Source: Candidatus Omnitrophota bacterium
Lineage (GTDB): Bacteria; Omnitrophota; Gorgyraeia; Velamenicoccales; Velamenicoccaceae
Reading direction: 5' to 3'
NCBI GenBank assembly: GCA_020052645.1
Contig: JAGVOQ010000031.1
Location: 1 to 64,000 of the forward strand
DNA length: 64,000 nt
How positions within the stretch are numbered: the stretch's first letter is position 1; every line of letters begins with the position of its first letter. The notes under the pieces are model-generated. The model worked only from the letters and a program-made list of their open reading frames with translations. It made no database searches and was not told the origin of the DNA. A program made the translations under genes and the position numbers. Shown here piece after piece: positions 5,402-13,844 of this stretch.

Positions 5402-8128
5402 TTGATTCGCCAACACCGCTCGCGCCGAAGCCAGGCGTGCGATCGGCACGCGAAATGGCGAGCAACTCACATAATTCATACCCGCACGATAACAAAAATC
5501 AATCGAGCGAGGATCACCGCCGTGTTCGCCGCAAATACCAATTTTCAACTTAGGGTTAGTTTTACGCCCGCGATCAATGCCCATGCGGATCAACTCACCC
5601 ACGCCCACCTGATCAACAGTCTGAAACGGATCTTCAAGTAATATACCTTTTTTTAAGTACTCTTGCAAGAAACTACCCATATCGTCACGCGAGAAACCAA
5701 AAGTCATCTGGGTCAAATCATTCGTTCCAAATGAAAAGAATGACGCGACCTCCGCTAGTTTATCAGCAACAAGTACTGCACGCGGGATCTCAATCATCGT
5801 ACCAAACATGTGATCGATTTTTTTCAAGCCGAATTTTGTCAAAACTTCTGCGTAGACTTTTTTAGCGATCACAAGCTGATCCTCAAGTTCTTTCACGTCA
5901 CAAACAACAGGGATCATGATTTCAGGAAAAACTTTTTTGCCGGCCTTGATCAACTCAGCCGCAGATTCCAAGATCGCCCTGAATTGCATTTCGCTCACCT
6001 CAGGATACGTCACGCCCAAACGCACGCCACGATGCCCCATCATCGGATTAGACTCGGATAAACCATCGGCGCGTTTAACAAATTCCTCCATCGGAATATT
6101 CAGGCTCTTTGCGATATTTTCTCTTTGTGCTTCCTGATGCGGAACAAACTCATGCAACGGTGGATCCAATAAACGAATAGTTACAGGAAATCCCTCCATC
6201 GCCTCAAGGGTACCTTTAACGCTTGACTTCACATAAGGGAAAAGCTCGTCTACCGCTTTTTGCCTCTCTTGGACAGAACTTGACATGATCATCTTTCTTA
6301 ATCTAAAAAGTGGTTCTTCAGAACCCTTACCATAAAACATATGCTCTGTCCTGAATAGGCCAATGCCTTCTGCTCCGAATTGACGCGCTTTCGCGGCATC
6401 CTCAGGTGTGTCTGCATTCGTTCTGATTTTAAGGACTCTAATGGAATCACAGATCAACAAAAATTCATTCAAGATTTCATTTTCAGAAGAAGCATCTATC
6501 ATCTTCAGAAAACCAAGGTACACCAGTCCCTTAGTACCGTTGAGTGTAATGGCGTCACCTTCTTTAATGATCTTTCCTTCAACTTCAATTTCTTTTTTAT
6601 TCGCATCAACTTCTAAGGCTGAACAACCCACTACGCAGCACTTGCCCCAACCGCGGGCCACAAGAGCCGCGTGCGAAGTCATCCCACCGCGTGCCGTCAA
6701 AATCGCCTCAGCTGCGCGCATCCCGTCGATATCTTCAGGATTTGTCTCTTCGCGGACTAAAATAACCTTTTTACCCTCTTTTTTCAATCGAACCGCTTCA
6801 GAAGAAGTAAATACCACAACGCCAGCAGCTGCCCCAGGTCCTGCGGGCAAACCCTTTGCAATAGGCTTATGAATTTTTTCTTCTGATGGTGCGATGATCG
6901 GATGCAATAACTCATCCAATTGCTCAGGCGTTACACGTGCCACAGCCTCTTCTTTAGAAATAAACTTTTCTTTTACCATGTCTGTTGCGATCTTAACAGC
7001 AGCCGGGCCGTTTCTTTTACCAATGCGGCACTGCAACATGAAAAGACGGTCTTTTTCTATGGTAAACTCAATATCCTGCATGTCGCGATAATGTTTTTCC
7101 AAGCGCTTCTGGATATCAAACAACTCTTTATAAACCTTAGGCATAATATCTGCCAAAAGCTTTAATTCTTTATTGTGCTCACTCTGGGAATATTTATTGA
7201 TGGGCGCAGGCGTCCTAATACCTGCCACAACATCTTCGCCTTGAGCATTAATCAAATATTCTCCGTAGAACGACGCATCGCCAGTACCAGGATTGCGTGT
7301 AAACGCCACACCCGTGGCTGAATCATCACCCATATTACCGAACACCATGGTCTGAACGTTAACCGCGGTTCCCCACTCATGCGGGATTTTTTCAATATTG
7401 CGATAAGCCACCGCGCGCTTTCCATTCCATGAAGAAAATACCGCGCCGATGCCGCCCCAGAGCTGAGCCATAGGCTCATCCGGAAATTCTTTTCCTAAAA
7501 CTTCTTTAATCTTCTTCTTAAAGTCCGCGCAGAGCATTTTCAAATCTTCTGCTTTTAAATCCGTATCGGACTTGGTCCCTCTTCTCTTTTTAGCCTCATC
7601 CATGACTTTCTCAAGCTGCTTACGAATTCCCATATCTTCCTTAGGTTCAATACCAGCAGCCTTTTCCATAACAACATCGGAATACATCATGATAAGCCTG
7701 CGATATGCGTCATAAACAAAACGGCCGTTTCCGCCCGCCTGCTTAATAAGGCCAGGAATTGTTTTCTCAGTCAATCCGACGTTTAAAACGGTCTCCATCA
7801 TCCCAGGCATAGACTTTCTCGCGCCAGAACGCACAGACACAAGAAGTGGATTTTCGGCATCACCGAATTTACGACCCATCAAAACTTCAACTTTCTTTAA
7901 TGCTTTTTCAACCTCTTCTTTAAGGCCTGTGGGATATTTTTTCCCATGTTCATAATAATACGTGCATACTTCTGTCGTAATCGTAAACCCTGGAGGCACA
8001 GGTAAACGCAAGGCCGGATGCCCGGCCATCTCAGCGAGATTAGCGCCCTTACCACCCAAGAGATTTTTCATGCTTTCGTTACCGTCTGCTTTGCCGCCCC
8101 CAAAAAAATAAACATTTTTCTTACCCAT
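5366..8128 (-). CDS. ppdK: pyruvate, phosphate dikinase
   Basis: 920 residues; interconverts pyruvate, ATP and phosphate with PEP, AMP and pyrophosphate, linking glycolysis and gluconeogenesis. The N-terminal nucleotide-binding domain (GGKGANLAEMA near residue 26; LLVSVRSGARKSMPGMMETV near 95) is followed by the phosphohistidine domain with GGMTSHAALVARGWGKCCVVG (catalytic His486) and the C-terminal PEP/pyruvate TIM barrel (GLFRTEHMF; FGTNDLTQMTFG; GICGEHGGDP). The normal family end near ARLASARAVLANQ is followed by a basic tail MKPQIKKRKRT encoded by the three-hairpin element, so the native C-terminus was probably replaced when that repeat arrived. Confidence 0.97.
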   Translation of the reverse strand: MGKKNVYFFGGGKADGNESMKNLLGGKGANLAEMAGHPALRLPVPPGFTITTEVCTYYYEHGKKYPTGLKEEVEKALKKVEVLMGRKFGDAENPLLVSVRSGARKSMPGMMETVLNVGLTEKTIPGLIKQAGGNGRFVYDAYRRLIMMYSDVVMEKAAGIEPKEDMGIRKQLEKVMDEAKKRRGTKSDTDLKAEDLKMLCADFKKKIKEVLGKEFPDEPMAQLWGGIGAVFSSWNGKRAVAYRNIEKIPHEWGTAVNVQTMVFGNMGDDSATGVAFTRNPGTGDASFYGEYLINAQGEDVVAGIRTPAPINKYSQSEHNKELKLLADIMPKVYKELFDIQKRLEKHYRDMQDIEFTIEKDRLFMLQCRIGKRNGPAAVKIATDMVKEKFISKEEAVARVTPEQLDELLHPIIAPSEEKIHKPIAKGLPAGPGAAAGVVVFTSSEAVRLKKEGKKVILVREETNPEDIDGMRAAEAILTARGGMTSHAALVARGWGKCCVVGCSALEVDANKKEIEVEGKIIKEGDAITLNGTKGLVYLGFLKMIDASSENEILNEFLLICDSIRVLKIRTNADTPEDAAKARQFGAEGIGLFRTEHMFYGKGSEEPLFRLRKMIMSSSVQERQKAVDELFPYVKSSVKGTLEAMEGFPVTIRLLDPPLHEFVPHQEAQRENIAKSLNIPMEEFVKRADGLSESNPMMGHRGVRLGVTYPEVSEMQFRAILESAAELIKAGKKVFPEIMIPVVCDVKELEDQLVIAKKVYAEVLTKFGLKKIDHMFGTMIEIPRAVLVADKLAEVASFFSFGTNDLTQMTFGFSRDDMGSFLQEYLKKGILLEDPFQTVDQVGVGELIRMGIDRGRKTNPKLKIGICGEHGGDPRSIDFCYRAGMNYVSCSPFRVPIARLASARAVLANQMKPQIKKRKRT

Positions 8129-8174
8129 TGCTACTGAACTCCTTTCTAAAACATTATTATTGTAACTTGCACTA

Positions 8175-8219
8175 CAGGCTTACGCCTGCAGAATTAAATT
8201 CCCCATACGTAAATATGGG
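8175..8219. repeat. two short hairpins upstream of ppdK
   Basis: CAGGC-TTAC-GCCTG (8175-8188) and CCCATA-CGTAAA-TATGGG (8202-8219) are perfect small inverted repeats in the glyQS-ppdK gap. Neither is followed by a clear T-tract on the minus strand. Confidence 0.5.
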
Positions 8220-8227
8220 ATGAATCC

Positions 8228-9574
8228 TTAGGCCAGCTTTTCGACCAAATATTTCTGCAACATATCGACATCAATACGGTCCTGAAGCATCGTATCCCGA
8301 TCGCGTACGGTGACCTTTTTGTCTTCTAAAGACTGCACATCCACTGTCACGCAATAAAGTGTTCCCACCTCATCCTGACGGCGATACAACTTGCCGATAG
8401 CAGCCGTATCGTCATAAACAACACGAATGTCTTTCATAAGGCTTTGCGCGATACCTTTAGCCATCTCAACAATCTGAGGCCTGTTCTTAAGCAAAGGCAA
8501 TATCGCCGCTTTAATAGGCGCAAGTTCCGGAGAAAATCTTAAGACCACTCTCGTTTCTTCTTTAACCTTCTCTTCATGATACGCATCCACAAGAAAAGCC
8601 AACGTCGCGCGATCCACGCCTCCCGAAGGTTCGATAATGTAAGGACGGATCTTTTTATTCTCTACAGAATCAAAATAGACCATTTCTTTTCCACTAAATT
8701 GCTCATGCTGTTTCAAATCAAAATCAGACCTGTTGGCAATACCTTCTAATTCAGACCACCCAAACGGAAAATTATATTCTATGTCCGAGCACGCTTTGGC
8801 ATAGTGTGCCAACTCATCTTTAGCGTGCGCGCGTATCCTTAAATTCTCTTTTTTGATCCCATAACGAAGGTACCAATTAAAACGCTCTTGAGTCCAGAAT
8901 TCATACCACTTCTCGTCTTCTTCGGGCCTGACAAAATACTCAATCTCCATTTGTTCAAATTCACGGGTACGAAAAGTAAAATTCCCAGGAGTAATCTCGT
9001 TACGGAATGATTTGCCAATCTGGGCAACGCCAAAAGGAAGTTTTTTGCGTGTCGTATCTAAAACATTCAGAAAATTCACAAAAATTCCCTGGGCTGTTTC
9101 AGGCCGCATGTATGTCACGGCACTTTCATCTTCAACAGCTCCAAGAAAAGTTTTCATCATCAAATTGAACATGCGCGGAGCGCTGATTTTTAGATCGATC
9201 TTAGCACCGCAGGAAGAACATTCTTTAACGTGCTCTTCTTTTGTATCAATGAGATTATCCAGGCGGAATCGCTTCTTGCATTCCTTGCAATCAACCAGGG
9301 GATCGGAAAAGCCATCAACGTGGCCGGATGCTTTCCAGACTTGCGGGAGCATGAGAATGGCGCAATCCAAACCCACCATGTCCATGCGTTCATGAACTAC
9401 GGACTTCCACCAAAGATTTTTAACGTTTCTCTTAAGCTCCGCGCCTAAAGGACCATAGTCCCAGACACTTCCCAAGCCACCGTAAATTTCGGAACTTTGG
9501 AAGATAAATCCGCGGCGCTTACATAAAGAAACGATCTTATCCATCAGGATTGGTTCAGGCATGAAAACAGACAA
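8228..9574 (-). CDS. glyQS: glycyl-tRNA synthetase, homodimeric class II type
   Basis: 448 residues; charges tRNA-Gly. It is the single-chain alpha2 type, as shown by the start IVSLCKRRGFIFQSSEIYGG, then LGSVWDYGPLGAELKRN, the motif-2 region IGKSFRNEITPGNFTFRTRE, the motif-3 region IEPSGGVDRATLAFL, and a C-terminal anticodon-binding domain (LAPIKAAILPLLKN onward). A zinc-type cluster (CKECKKRF and CSSCGAKI) sits in the usual insertion. The true start may be the third ATG (protein beginning MDKIVSLCKRR), since no good ribosome-binding site precedes the first. A promoter lies about 55-80 bp upstream. Confidence 0.97.
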   Translation of the reverse strand: MSVFMPEPILMDKIVSLCKRRGFIFQSSEIYGGLGSVWDYGPLGAELKRNVKNLWWKSVVHERMDMVGLDCAILMLPQVWKASGHVDGFSDPLVDCKECKKRFRLDNLIDTKEEHVKECSSCGAKIDLKISAPRMFNLMMKTFLGAVEDESAVTYMRPETAQGIFVNFLNVLDTTRKKLPFGVAQIGKSFRNEITPGNFTFRTREFEQMEIEYFVRPEEDEKWYEFWTQERFNWYLRYGIKKENLRIRAHAKDELAHYAKACSDIEYNFPFGWSELEGIANRSDFDLKQHEQFSGKEMVYFDSVENKKIRPYIIEPSGGVDRATLAFLVDAYHEEKVKEETRVVLRFSPELAPIKAAILPLLKNRPQIVEMAKGIAQSLMKDIRVVYDDTAAIGKLYRRQDEVGTLYCVTVDVQSLEDKKVTVRDRDTMLQDRIDVDMLQKYLVEKLA

Positions 9575-9627
9575 CTTTCATTCTTTTAAACACGTTGTAA
9601 ACAATACCTCCATGACGAAAGTACTAT

Positions 9628-9656
9628 TTTTACTCTCATTTTTACACTATGTCAAT
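9628..9656 (-). promoter_or_regulatory. sigma-70 promoter of glyQS
   Basis: TTGACA (9651-9656) and TAAAAA (9628-9633) with a 17-bp spacer on the minus strand, in the panB-glyQS gap. Confidence 0.65.
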
Positions 9657-9707
9657 AGAAAAAACGAAGATTTGGCTTAAAAAACTTAAGAAAGAAAAAA
9701 TGAAACT

Positions 9708-10547
9708 CTAGTTTTCTTCCTGTAACTTCTTTAATTCATCGGCATTCATGCCGTAAGAATGTTCTTTGTCAGGAAATCGCCCTTCCAAAACATCTTTCGC
9801 ATATTCCTGAAACGCTTGCACCATTACATCGGTCAAATGCGCGTATTTTTTAACGAATTTCGGGATATGCCGGTCAAAAAACCCTAACATATCATGGGTC
9901 ACCAAAACCTGGCCATCGCAAAAAGGCCCGGCGCCAATTCCAATCGTCGGAACCCGGATTTTTTTTGTGATGATCTCTGCAACACGGTCAGGCACACATT
10001 CCAAAACAATGCTAAAGACCCCCATCAACTCCAACAAAGTCGCTTCTTTTGTCAGTTCTTTGGCGGCGCAAGCATCTTTCCCTTGAACCTTAAAACCATT
10101 GAGCTTATCAGCAGTCTGAGGCGTTAAACCAATATGGCCCATAACAGGAATCCCGGCATCAATCACTCTTTTTATAACGTCAGGAGCTCTATCAAACCAC
10201 TCTATTTTAACAGCATGACACCCTGCTTCGTTTATAAAACGGAGAGCATTCTTGACCGCATCTGCATCATCCTTCTGATACGCCTCAAAAGGCATGTCAG
10301 CGACAACCAACGACCTCTTTACCGCGCGACAAACCGCCTTTGCATGATAAAGCATCTCTTCCATCGTAATATCTTTAGTCGACTCAAGGCCTAAAACCAC
10401 ATTAGCCAAAGAATCTCCAATAAGAATAATATCAATTCCCGCTTTATCCATTGCTTGCGCCATAGGATAATCATAGGCGGTCAGCATAGTAATCTTTCTC
10501 GAGTTTTTTAGTTGTTTGATAGACTCAATTGTTATTTTTTCGTCCAT
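9708..10547 (-). CDS. panB: 3-methyl-2-oxobutanoate hydroxymethyltransferase
   Basis: 279 residues; first step of pantothenate synthesis (ketoisovalerate to ketopantoate with methylene-THF). Family signatures: KITMLTAYDYPMAQAMDKAG, DIILIGDSLANVVLGLEST (metal-binding Asp), VVADMPFEAY, GIPVMGHIGLTPQT and VPTIGIGAGPFCDGQVLVTHDMLG. It lies 12 bp after the alpha/beta hydrolase gene and is likely co-transcribed with it and dacA. The partner ketopantoate reductase is encoded at 22042-22968. Confidence 0.97.
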   Translation of the reverse strand: MDEKITIESIKQLKNSRKITMLTAYDYPMAQAMDKAGIDIILIGDSLANVVLGLESTKDITMEEMLYHAKAVCRAVKRSLVVADMPFEAYQKDDADAVKNALRFINEAGCHAVKIEWFDRAPDVIKRVIDAGIPVMGHIGLTPQTADKLNGFKVQGKDACAAKELTKEATLLELMGVFSIVLECVPDRVAEIITKKIRVPTIGIGAGPFCDGQVLVTHDMLGFFDRHIPKFVKKYAHLTDVMVQAFQEYAKDVLEGRFPDKEHSYGMNADELKKLQEEN

Positions 10548-10559
10548 AATATTTTCTGA

Positions 10560-11366
10560 CTAATAAGGCCTAACTTTTGCTAAAAAAGTTTTAATTTTTC
10601 TCTTCACCACATCTTGATGCGTTATAAAAGCATCATTATGCGCTCCATCCAGCTCAATGAATGTCTTAGGATAACCCGCATTTTTAAAAAGTTTCTCACC
10701 CATTTCAAACGGAACGATTTCATCGTCGCGGCTGTGTATTATCAACAACGGAACCTGAAGCAATCCGATCTTCTCGATCGAATCAAAACGAGATTCCAAA
10801 ATCCAGATCGGGAAAAATGGACAGACCTTTTGAGCCATATCTTTAAGGGAAGAAAGAGGACTTTCCAGTATTACCGCGCTGACTTTATTTTTTGAAGCGC
10901 ATTCTATGGCAACAGATCCCCCTAGTGATTCTCCAAAAATCACGATCTGCTTAGGCTTAAATTTCATATCATTCACCAAGTAGTCATAACTCGCCTGCGC
11001 GTCCAAAGTAAGTCCTTTTTCGCTTGGACTACCGCTGCTCTTTCCATACCCGCGATATTCAACGATAAAAACACTTAACCCTAAAGAATTAAAAAACGCT
11101 ATTTTTTCAATTCTATGACTCAAGTTCCCGCCATTGCCATGAAAAAACAAAAGCGCGAACTTGGCATTTTTTGCAGGGATATACCACGCGTTGATATTCT
11201 CCCCATCGGACGTGGTAAGCGTCAAATCCTTAAAATCAAGCCCCAGAAAAATCGGTGTTTCTATAATTTTTTTCGTTGGGAAAAATATAACCCTTCTTTC
11301 CAATATTCGGATAGTAAAATACCCAACCACGACCAAAATAATTAAAATAAAAAGATTTTTTATCAT
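10560..11366 (-). CDS. membrane-anchored alpha/beta hydrolase
   Basis: 268 residues. An N-terminal hydrophobic helix (residues 1-20) anchors an alpha/beta hydrolase fold resembling the BEM46/S9-like serine hydrolase group: LLFFHGNGGNLSHR gives the oxyanion region, VIFGESLGGSVAIECA the nucleophile elbow (GESLGG), IIHSRDDEIVPFEMG the acid, and LDGAHNDAF the catalytic His. The substrate is unknown. Its start overlaps the dacA stop by 4 bp (ATGA). Confidence 0.85.
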   Translation of the reverse strand: MIKNLFILIILVVVGYFTIRILERRVIFFPTKKIIETPIFLGLDFKDLTLTTSDGENINAWYIPAKNAKFALLFFHGNGGNLSHRIEKIAFFNSLGLSVFIVEYRGYGKSSGSPSEKGLTLDAQASYDYLVNDMKFKPKQIVIFGESLGGSVAIECASKNKVSAVILESPLSSLKDMAQKVCPFFPIWILESRFDSIEKIGLLQVPLLIIHSRDDEIVPFEMGEKLFKNAGYPKTFIELDGAHNDAFITHQDVVKRKIKTFLAKVRPY

Positions 11367-12223
11367 TTACTTCTCCGAGACGGAACCCCTAATATCTTGT
11401 AAATATCAGCCCATGGTTTGCGGCTCTTTAAAATCACGACAGCGACCTTGCGGTCTTCATAAAAAGCAACTCCCGCGTAGCAATGCCTCGCCGCACGCGT
11501 ATACCCGGTTTTGCCTAAAACACGCGGATACGAAAGACGCCAGAGCAATTTATTATGGTTAAACTTCTGAATTCGACTCCCGTCACTGCCTGAAATAGCA
11601 ACACTCTTTTTCCGCATGACAGAAGCGATAAAAGCATTATTCATCGCCACCCGAACGACCAAAGCTAAATCATAAGCTGAAGTAACCTGCCGTTCATCAG
11701 GAAGTCCCGTAGGATTTGTGAATGTTGAATCACGAAGACCCAGCGCCTTAGCTTTTCTGTTCATTAAAACAGCAAAGGCTTTTTCGCTTCCCGAAACCCC
11801 TTGTGCCAAAGCGACAGCTGCGTCGTTCGCCGAAGCCGCCAACATCACTTTCAATAAATCTTCAACGCTATAGGAAACCCCTCTATGAAGACCCGCCTTG
11901 GTAGGCTCGACATGAACAGCCTGCTGTCTAACCACGACGCGATCGCTTCGTTTTTTATGATCCAACACCACCAGCGCTGTCAACAGTTTCACCGTACTGG
12001 CAGGATGAAATTTCACATGGGCATTGCGTGAATACAAAACTTTACGATGTGTATAATCAAACGCATAGGCTGCCTGTGCCGTAACCTCTCTCTTGACACT
12101 CTTCTTTTTCGATCGCGTTTGGGATGAAACAGAAGCGGCAGATGAACATTCAACCCAAAGACATCCACAGATCAAAATCAAAATAAATTTACGGATGAAG
12201 ACCGTATTCTTTAAAATATTCAC
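11363..12223 (-). CDS. dacA: D-alanyl-D-alanine carboxypeptidase (PBP5/DacA family)
   Basis: 286 residues, exported (signal-peptide-like residues 1-30). The penicillin-binding active-site motifs are complete: SxxK at Ser76-Thr-Val-Lys79, SxN at Ser131-Ala-Asn133 and KTG at 238-240. It trims the terminal D-Ala of peptidoglycan stem peptides. It lacks the long C-terminal domain of E. coli PBP5. Its 5' end overlaps the preceding Cys-rich gene by 35 bp and its 3' end overlaps the hydrolase gene by 4 bp. Confidence 0.93.
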   Translation of the reverse strand: MNILKNTVFIRKFILILICGCLWVECSSAASVSSQTRSKKKSVKREVTAQAAYAFDYTHRKVLYSRNAHVKFHPASTVKLLTALVVLDHKKRSDRVVVRQQAVHVEPTKAGLHRGVSYSVEDLLKVMLAASANDAAVALAQGVSGSEKAFAVLMNRKAKALGLRDSTFTNPTGLPDERQVTSAYDLALVVRVAMNNAFIASVMRKKSVAISGSDGSRIQKFNHNKLLWRLSYPRVLGKTGYTRAARHCYAGVAFYEDRKVAVVILKSRKPWADIYKILGVPSRRSK

Positions 12224-12413
12224 AGGTTTTGCAAAGGTTTTTTTTAATACTCAAAGGATGCGGGGCGTCTCGATCCATCTTGCAGCATGCAACGTCTAAG
12301 AGCCAACACCGCCATTCCAAAACTTCCGGCATCATGCATTTTTTTTGATCGGACTCCAGACAATTAAAAAATTTCCAGCATCGTTCGATTGTTTGATTTT
12401 TATTTTTTTTCAT
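12189..12413 (-). CDS. small Cys-rich protein, unknown function
   Basis: 74 residues with nine cysteines arranged as CWKFFNC, KC, CWLLDVACC and CKTCEYFKEYG. The Cys-Trp pairs and the final CxxC suggest a metal-binding or zinc-ribbon-like fold, similar in style to 'two-CW' small proteins. I do not know its function. It overlaps the start of dacA by 35 bp in another frame, which makes it look odd but coupled; the regular Cys pattern argues that it is a real gene. Confidence 0.6.
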   Translation of the reverse strand: MKKNKNQTIERCWKFFNCLESDQKKCMMPEVLEWRCWLLDVACCKMDRDAPHPLSIKKNLCKTCEYFKEYGLHP

Positions 12414-12428
12414 TTTTGTTCAGGCAAA

Positions 12429-12562
12429 CCCCGTTAGTAACACTGCACATTAATCTATTAAATGAAACTACACAATACTCTTAGTCTCCACCCTGCTCTT
12501 TACTAACAAAAATTCTCCTACGGAAACACAAGAACAAAAGGCGTTTCCTGTTTCTAACGGGG
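12429..12562. repeat. CCCCGTTAG inverted-repeat element (copy 1)
   Basis: CCCCGTTAG (12429-12437) and its reverse complement CTAACGGGG (12554-12562) bound a 134-bp segment that is non-coding apart from the last codon of pilZ. Reading minus, the right-hand end supplies the codons CCC CGT TAG that finish the PilZ gene. Related palindromes lie at 48227-48338 and 60783-60813. Confidence 0.65.
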
Positions 12563-12841
12563 CAAAAAAACCAAGCCGTTCAAGAAACCCTGAAAAACCG
12601 AATCTTTGTACGGCGTACTCCAAACCACCTTCCCACGAACAATCTTAGTCGAATCTTTCGTATCAAAATAAATTTTTAATTTAATAACACTTCCAAATTT
12701 AAAACTTTTCTGAGAAAAAAAACATAGACCTTGAAGGCTTATATCTTTGGTTACCGTCTCATCTGTAGGAGACAAGAAACCTTTCTTATATTGCAGAATT
12801 GTCGTTGAAGTAATCCTGACGTGCTTTCTTCGTTCTTGCAT
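12554..12841 (-). CDS. PilZ-domain protein
   Basis: 95 residues. RRKHVRI near the N-terminus and DISLQGLCFFSQ (the D/N-x-S-x-x-G motif) are the two c-di-GMP-binding signatures of PilZ domains, followed by LKIYFDTKDSTKIVRGKVVW. It is a stand-alone domain that probably senses c-di-GMP. The last residues LPR and the TAG stop are encoded by the CCCCGTTAG repeat, so the original C-terminus may have been slightly longer. Confidence 0.85.
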   Translation of the reverse strand: MQERRKHVRITSTTILQYKKGFLSPTDETVTKDISLQGLCFFSQKSFKFGSVIKLKIYFDTKDSTKIVRGKVVWSTPYKDSVFQGFLNGLVFLPR

Positions 12842-12896
12842 ATTTCCCTCTACCTCGCTTCACTGTTTAAGAAATTCTTAATTCTTCAAAATACCT

Positions 12897-13844
12897 CTAA
12901 GTCCTTTTTTCACGAAGCGTGCCGTCATTTAAAACAATAATGGCGTGACATCCTTTAAATTTTTCAAGGAGGGCGAAACTTTTGGCCGCACCCACCAAAA
13001 CACAAACTTTTGCCAGCACAACAGCGGTTACAGCTGAAGACGCTATAATTGTCGCTGAAACTATTTCGCTATCCGCGGGGTATCCTGTCTTAGGGTCTAT
13101 TATATGAGAATAACGCTTATCTTTAAAGATAAAAAATTGCTCGTAATCTCCTGAGGTTGCGCAAGCCGTATTTTCCAAAGGGATTGATTTAATAATATGT
13201 TTCGGCTTTTTAGGATCCTGAACACCGATACGCCAGGGTCTGCTTCGATTCCTCCCTAAACAATACAAGTCTCCTCCGGCATCGATCATAGCCTCGCGCA
13301 CACCCGCCTGCTTCAACTTCAGGACTGCTTTATCCAAGGCCACTCCTTTGACAATACCTCCACAATCGAGCTTTGCGCCGTCTTTGAGCAATTTAACGAA
13401 ATGTTTATTCTCATCTAGATAAACAAAATTAAAACCCACAAAACTTAGCGCCTCTTTTACCTTTGCATCCTCAGGCATTTGTGACTTCTGGATCGCGTTT
13501 TTCCATAATAAAGAAACAGGGCCTATGGAAATATCAAAAAAACCTTCTGTTTGAACAAAATAATCACGAGAAACTTTTAAGACCTCATAGAAATCTGAGG
13601 AAGCCAAAACTTCTCCATCTAAATTCAAACGCGACAATTCGCTTTGATCATCAAACAAATTAAAAATTTTTTCTAAACGACCAAACTCCGCAAAAACAAT
13701 TTTTGCAGCTCTCGGATCACTTGACGTAACTTCCACCACAGTCCCCATACTAAACAAAGAATCATGATAAACCTTTAGACCGCAGCCAAAGATATTAGTA
13801 AAAAAAACAAACACAAAAACATACAAAAGTTTTCGTCGTTTCAT
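12897..13844 (-). CDS. apbE: FAD:protein FMN transferase (ApbE family), lipoprotein
   Basis: 315 residues with a lipoprotein signal (hydrophobic stretch ending FGC near residue 21). It transfers FMN from FAD to Thr of flavoproteins such as Rnf/Nqr subunits. Signatures: MGTVVEVTSSDP, DISIGPVSLLW, LDCGGIVKGVALDKA, DAGGDLYCLGRN and SHIIDPKTGYPAD (Mg/FAD binding). Its start overlaps the polX stop by 4 bp. Confidence 0.93.
   Translation of the reverse strand: MKRRKLLYVFVFVFFTNIFGCGLKVYHDSLFSMGTVVEVTSSDPRAAKIVFAEFGRLEKIFNLFDDQSELSRLNLDGEVLASSDFYEVLKVSRDYFVQTEGFFDISIGPVSLLWKNAIQKSQMPEDAKVKEALSFVGFNFVYLDENKHFVKLLKDGAKLDCGGIVKGVALDKAVLKLKQAGVREAMIDAGGDLYCLGRNRSRPWRIGVQDPKKPKHIIKSIPLENTACATSGDYEQFFIFKDKRYSHIIDPKTGYPADSEIVSATIIASSAVTAVVLAKVCVLVGAAKSFALLEKFKGCHAIIVLNDGTLREKRT

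Noticed and set aside
5390..9448. Many plus-strand open frames opposite ppdK and glyQS
   Set aside because: They are antisense shadows of strongly conserved minus-strand enzymes and have no recognisable domains.
9575..9707. Possible T-box or leader peptide before glyQS
   Set aside because: A GGAGGTATTG sequence could start an eight-codon leader, but there are no Gly codons, no T-box sequence and no terminator; not supported.
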